The notes beneath the pieces are model-generated. The model was given only the letters and a program-made list of their open reading frames with translations. It ran no database searches and had not been told where the DNA came from. Made by a program: the position numbers and the translations under genes. Shown here in pieces: positions 62,153-64,000 of a DNA stretch of 64,000 bases (the stretch's first letter is position 1; the number at the start of each line of letters is the position of its first letter). The stretch is from Candidatus Daviesbacteria bacterium. GTDB lineage: Bacteria; Patescibacteria; Microgenomatia; Daviesbacterales; UBA10151. The stretch lies in assembly GCA_016187025.1 (NCBI GenBank), contig JACPKM010000001.1, positions 372,001-436,000 on the forward strand, written 5' to 3'.

Positions 62153-63643
62153 TTATTCGACAAATCCTAAAACTGGTTCTGTAAGGTTAGTGTTTGCTCC
62201 ACTGCAATGGTAATCAAGGGTTTTTTTATCTGGAACTTTGGCAGGTAAAATAACCCCCATTGGACCATAGCTTTGAGCGATTTCTTTTTCCGACCAAGAA
62301 TAAGGGTAAACAATACTATAAACTGGAACATTGTTGGAAGGAGGTGCAAGCTTTAGGTTATATAAATAGAAAAAATACCGAAAGCCAACATTTTCTCCGG
62401 GATAGGTGATATAGTTTATTCCCACACAAGGATAGTTTTTTGCTTTAATATCATTTGATATAAACTCAGCCACTGCCTTTCTTTCTTTATATCCTGTATG
62501 GATGGGATCTGTTGTAGCGTTAATTTGAAAATTTCTAACGAGTAAGATTACAAAAAAAGAGATGACCAGGCTTTTGTAAGCTTTTGACAAACCCATGAAG
62601 TAAGAAAATAATAAGCTAATTACTGCAATTATTATTACTTCAAAGTTTATAAAATAGTATTCAGATATTGGTTTAGAGGATAATGAAAAATAAAGCAGGA
62701 TTCCCAGGATCCAAGAAAACATAAGAATTGTCTCTTTCATCCGTAGAATCTGCTTTCTGATTAAAAAGGCAGTAGATAGCCCCACCACCAAAAGAGGAAT
62801 AAATTTTAAACCACCAGATATTGAATTGGGATAGAAAAATAGATCATTAGTGTTTTTGGCTATAAACTCAGTAACAATCATAGCTTTATACCAGCCTGTG
62901 CTGCCTCCGAGTTCATGTGAAAAGCTTTGTAAAATACTGGAAATCTGCAGGAAATTGTTTCTTGTTTCAAATACTAAAAAAGGAATAGAAAAAAATATTA
63001 AGCTTGCTAAAGAGTATAGACTTTGTTTAAGGCTTGGAAGCTTTTTTGATACATATATTGCTATTGGGATTGCAATTAAAGCAGGTAAGAGCGCAAGATG
63101 AATATGCCAGGTTAGTGCAATAAGTATGCCAAGTATAGGTAACACCCTAAAGTTTCCTCTTGCCAGCATTATGAGGGTGTATAAATACCAGATAGCCCAA
63201 AGCTTGGTTGTGATTGTAGGTACAATCCATCGATCAAACCCTACCGATGATAAAGAAATTGCATGTATAAATGCGGCAGTTAGCCCTGCAGTTTTGTGAA
63301 AAAGCCTACTAAAGCAAAAGTAGTAACTTAAGATAGTAGCTGCCCCAACAATAGGAGCTAAATAGGCACTGCCTATTGGGTCCATATTAAACAATGTAAA
63401 TAATGGGACAAGCAGATAATAAAAAAGGGATCCTATGTACACTCCTTCGGCACTTGTTTGCTGGCCAATTAATCTAATATTTCCGTTAACAATAATATCT
63501 TTGGCAATCCAAGAATAAAGATCTGCATCGTGGGCAAATCCAAATAAATCAACTAAATTATATGTTCTAAATAACACACCTAACAAGGTTATAAAAACAA
63601 GCGTGATGAAAGTTTTATAATTGATCAATCTTTTTAGGCACAT
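62153..63643 (-). CDS. GT-C family membrane glycosyltransferase
   Basis: 496 residues from the ATG at 63643 (MCLKRL), with TATAAT (plus 63653-63658) 9 nt before; the TTG at 63679 is rejected. The first loop holds AHDADLYSWIAKDIIVNGN with the acidic GT-C residues, then GVYIGSLFYYLLVPLF and about ten helices, with a short C-terminal soluble part. Convergent with the ATP-grasp gene, 2-nt gap. Confidence 0.78.
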   Translation of the reverse strand: MCLKRLINYKTFITLVFITLLGVLFRTYNLVDLFGFAHDADLYSWIAKDIIVNGNIRLIGQQTSAEGVYIGSLFYYLLVPLFTLFNMDPIGSAYLAPIVGAATILSYYFCFSRLFHKTAGLTAAFIHAISLSSVGFDRWIVPTITTKLWAIWYLYTLIMLARGNFRVLPILGILIALTWHIHLALLPALIAIPIAIYVSKKLPSLKQSLYSLASLIFFSIPFLVFETRNNFLQISSILQSFSHELGGSTGWYKAMIVTEFIAKNTNDLFFYPNSISGGLKFIPLLVVGLSTAFLIRKQILRMKETILMFSWILGILLYFSLSSKPISEYYFINFEVIIIAVISLLFSYFMGLSKAYKSLVISFFVILLVRNFQINATTDPIHTGYKERKAVAEFISNDIKAKNYPCVGINYITYPGENVGFRYFFYLYNLKLAPPSNNVPVYSIVYPYSWSEKEIAQSYGPMGVILPAKVPDKKTLDYHCSGANTNLTEPVLGFVE

Positions 63644-63723
63644 GTGAAATTCATTATACTCTATCGTTATCACTTTCAACTATTTAAATTATTTTTTGTT
63701 CCTGTTAAACTTTTACTAATTCG

Positions 63724-64000
63724 ATGAGTAGAAAGTTAGCCTTTATTATTTTTATTGTTTTGGTAATTGGAACCATTTATAGACTTGTTTTAACTTCTAA
63801 TGGAAACTTCATTTTTAATATGGATAATGCCAGAGATTTGGTTGATGTAAGAGAGATGGTAGAGCTGAAAAAGCTTAGATTAACAGGCCCGACCTCAGCA
63901 ATTGAAGGATTTTTCAATGGTCCTGCTTGGTATTATCTTTTGGCAATTCCTTATGCTTTAAGTGGTGGTGATCCATATTCAGCAATTGTTATGGAAATTC
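63724..64000 (+). CDS. GT-C family glycosyltransferase, N-terminal part (cut by window end)
   Basis: 92 residues are visible from the ATG at 63724: an N-terminal helix (KLAFIIFIVLVIGTIYRL), then NMDNARDLVDVREMVEL and FFNGPAWYYLLAIPYAL. This is the same order of acidic loop and FYYLL-like helix as in the glycosyltransferases at 13767 and 62153. It is divergent from the latter. The rest lies beyond the window. Confidence 0.65.
   Translation, partial: MSRKLAFIIFIVLVIGTIYRLVLTSNGNFIFNMDNARDLVDVREMVELKKLRLTGPTSAIEGFFNGPAWYYLLAIPYALSGGDPYSAIVMEI

Noticed and set aside
1..64000. CRISPR array, IS element with intact transposase, rRNA genes or replication origin.
   Set aside because: No regularly spaced repeats, intact transposase, rRNA-like sequence or DnaA-box cluster was seen on reading through the window.

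Overview
This window looks like a chromosome fragment of a Candidate Phyla Radiation (Patescibacteria) bacterium, most likely of the Microgenomates type. That placement is inference. It rests on low GC, standard stop codons (TGA ends genes such as nrdJ and csoR, so TGA is not recoded), an archaeal-type aspartyl-tRNA synthetase, an intein-bearing adenosylcobalamin-dependent ribonucleotide reductase, many GT-C (PMT/ArnT-like) membrane glycosyltransferases, small LPxTG-like and Cys-rich proteins, and compact gene packing. A marker-gene tree would settle it.

Layout. 1-5100: truncated aspS, a D,D-carboxypeptidase, gltX, a small LPNTG protein, tRNA-Gln and an unassigned multi-stem RNA candidate. 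5100-9950: an Ala/Gly-rich protein, a stomatin-like SPFH protein, then two decayed genes: a Ca2+-type P-ATPase that has lost its M1-M2 hairpin, and a serine recombinase broken across several frames. 9950-12060: a mercury/metal cassette (YHS protein, MerA-like reductase, ArsR regulator with a clear promoter-operator) ending at a perfect 28-nt palindrome. 12180-15880: two glycosyltransferases, a Cys-rich small protein and a holin-like protein. 16000-19760: non-oxidative pentose phosphate genes (rpiB, rpe, LOG-family, split transketolase). 19770-23960: a complete copper operon (csoR, cupredoxin, copA, TauE-like permease with cupredoxin tail, copZ) behind a dyad operator. 24000-33670: PfkB kinase, GlcD-like oxidase, L,D-transpeptidase, second D,D-carboxypeptidase, LCAT-like lipase, a double winged-helix protein, cyclophilin. 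33700-39430: nrdR, nrdJ with intein, NUDIX and cobalamin adenosyltransferase. 39460-49570: lon, glycosyltransferase, H+-pyrophosphatase, a DoxX/histidine kinase/response regulator cluster and a VanW-like protein. 49650-64000: tRNA-Glu, greA, two zinc-peptidase-like proteins, lysS, serS, secA, a 7TM protein beside an ATP-grasp/retropepsin fusion, and more glycosyltransferases.

Two genome-wide themes stand out. First, many genes outside operons have a -10 hexamer about 6-14 nt before the ATG and no Shine-Dalgarno, which suggests leaderless mRNAs; several operon-internal or small genes do have AGGAGG-like sites. Second, short palindromic repeats related to one another occur between genes and also in frame inside genes (a glycosyltransferase, the end of a LOG-family gene and a transketolase subunit), much as Rickettsia palindromic elements do. 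All calls come from reading the sequence; no database search was run.
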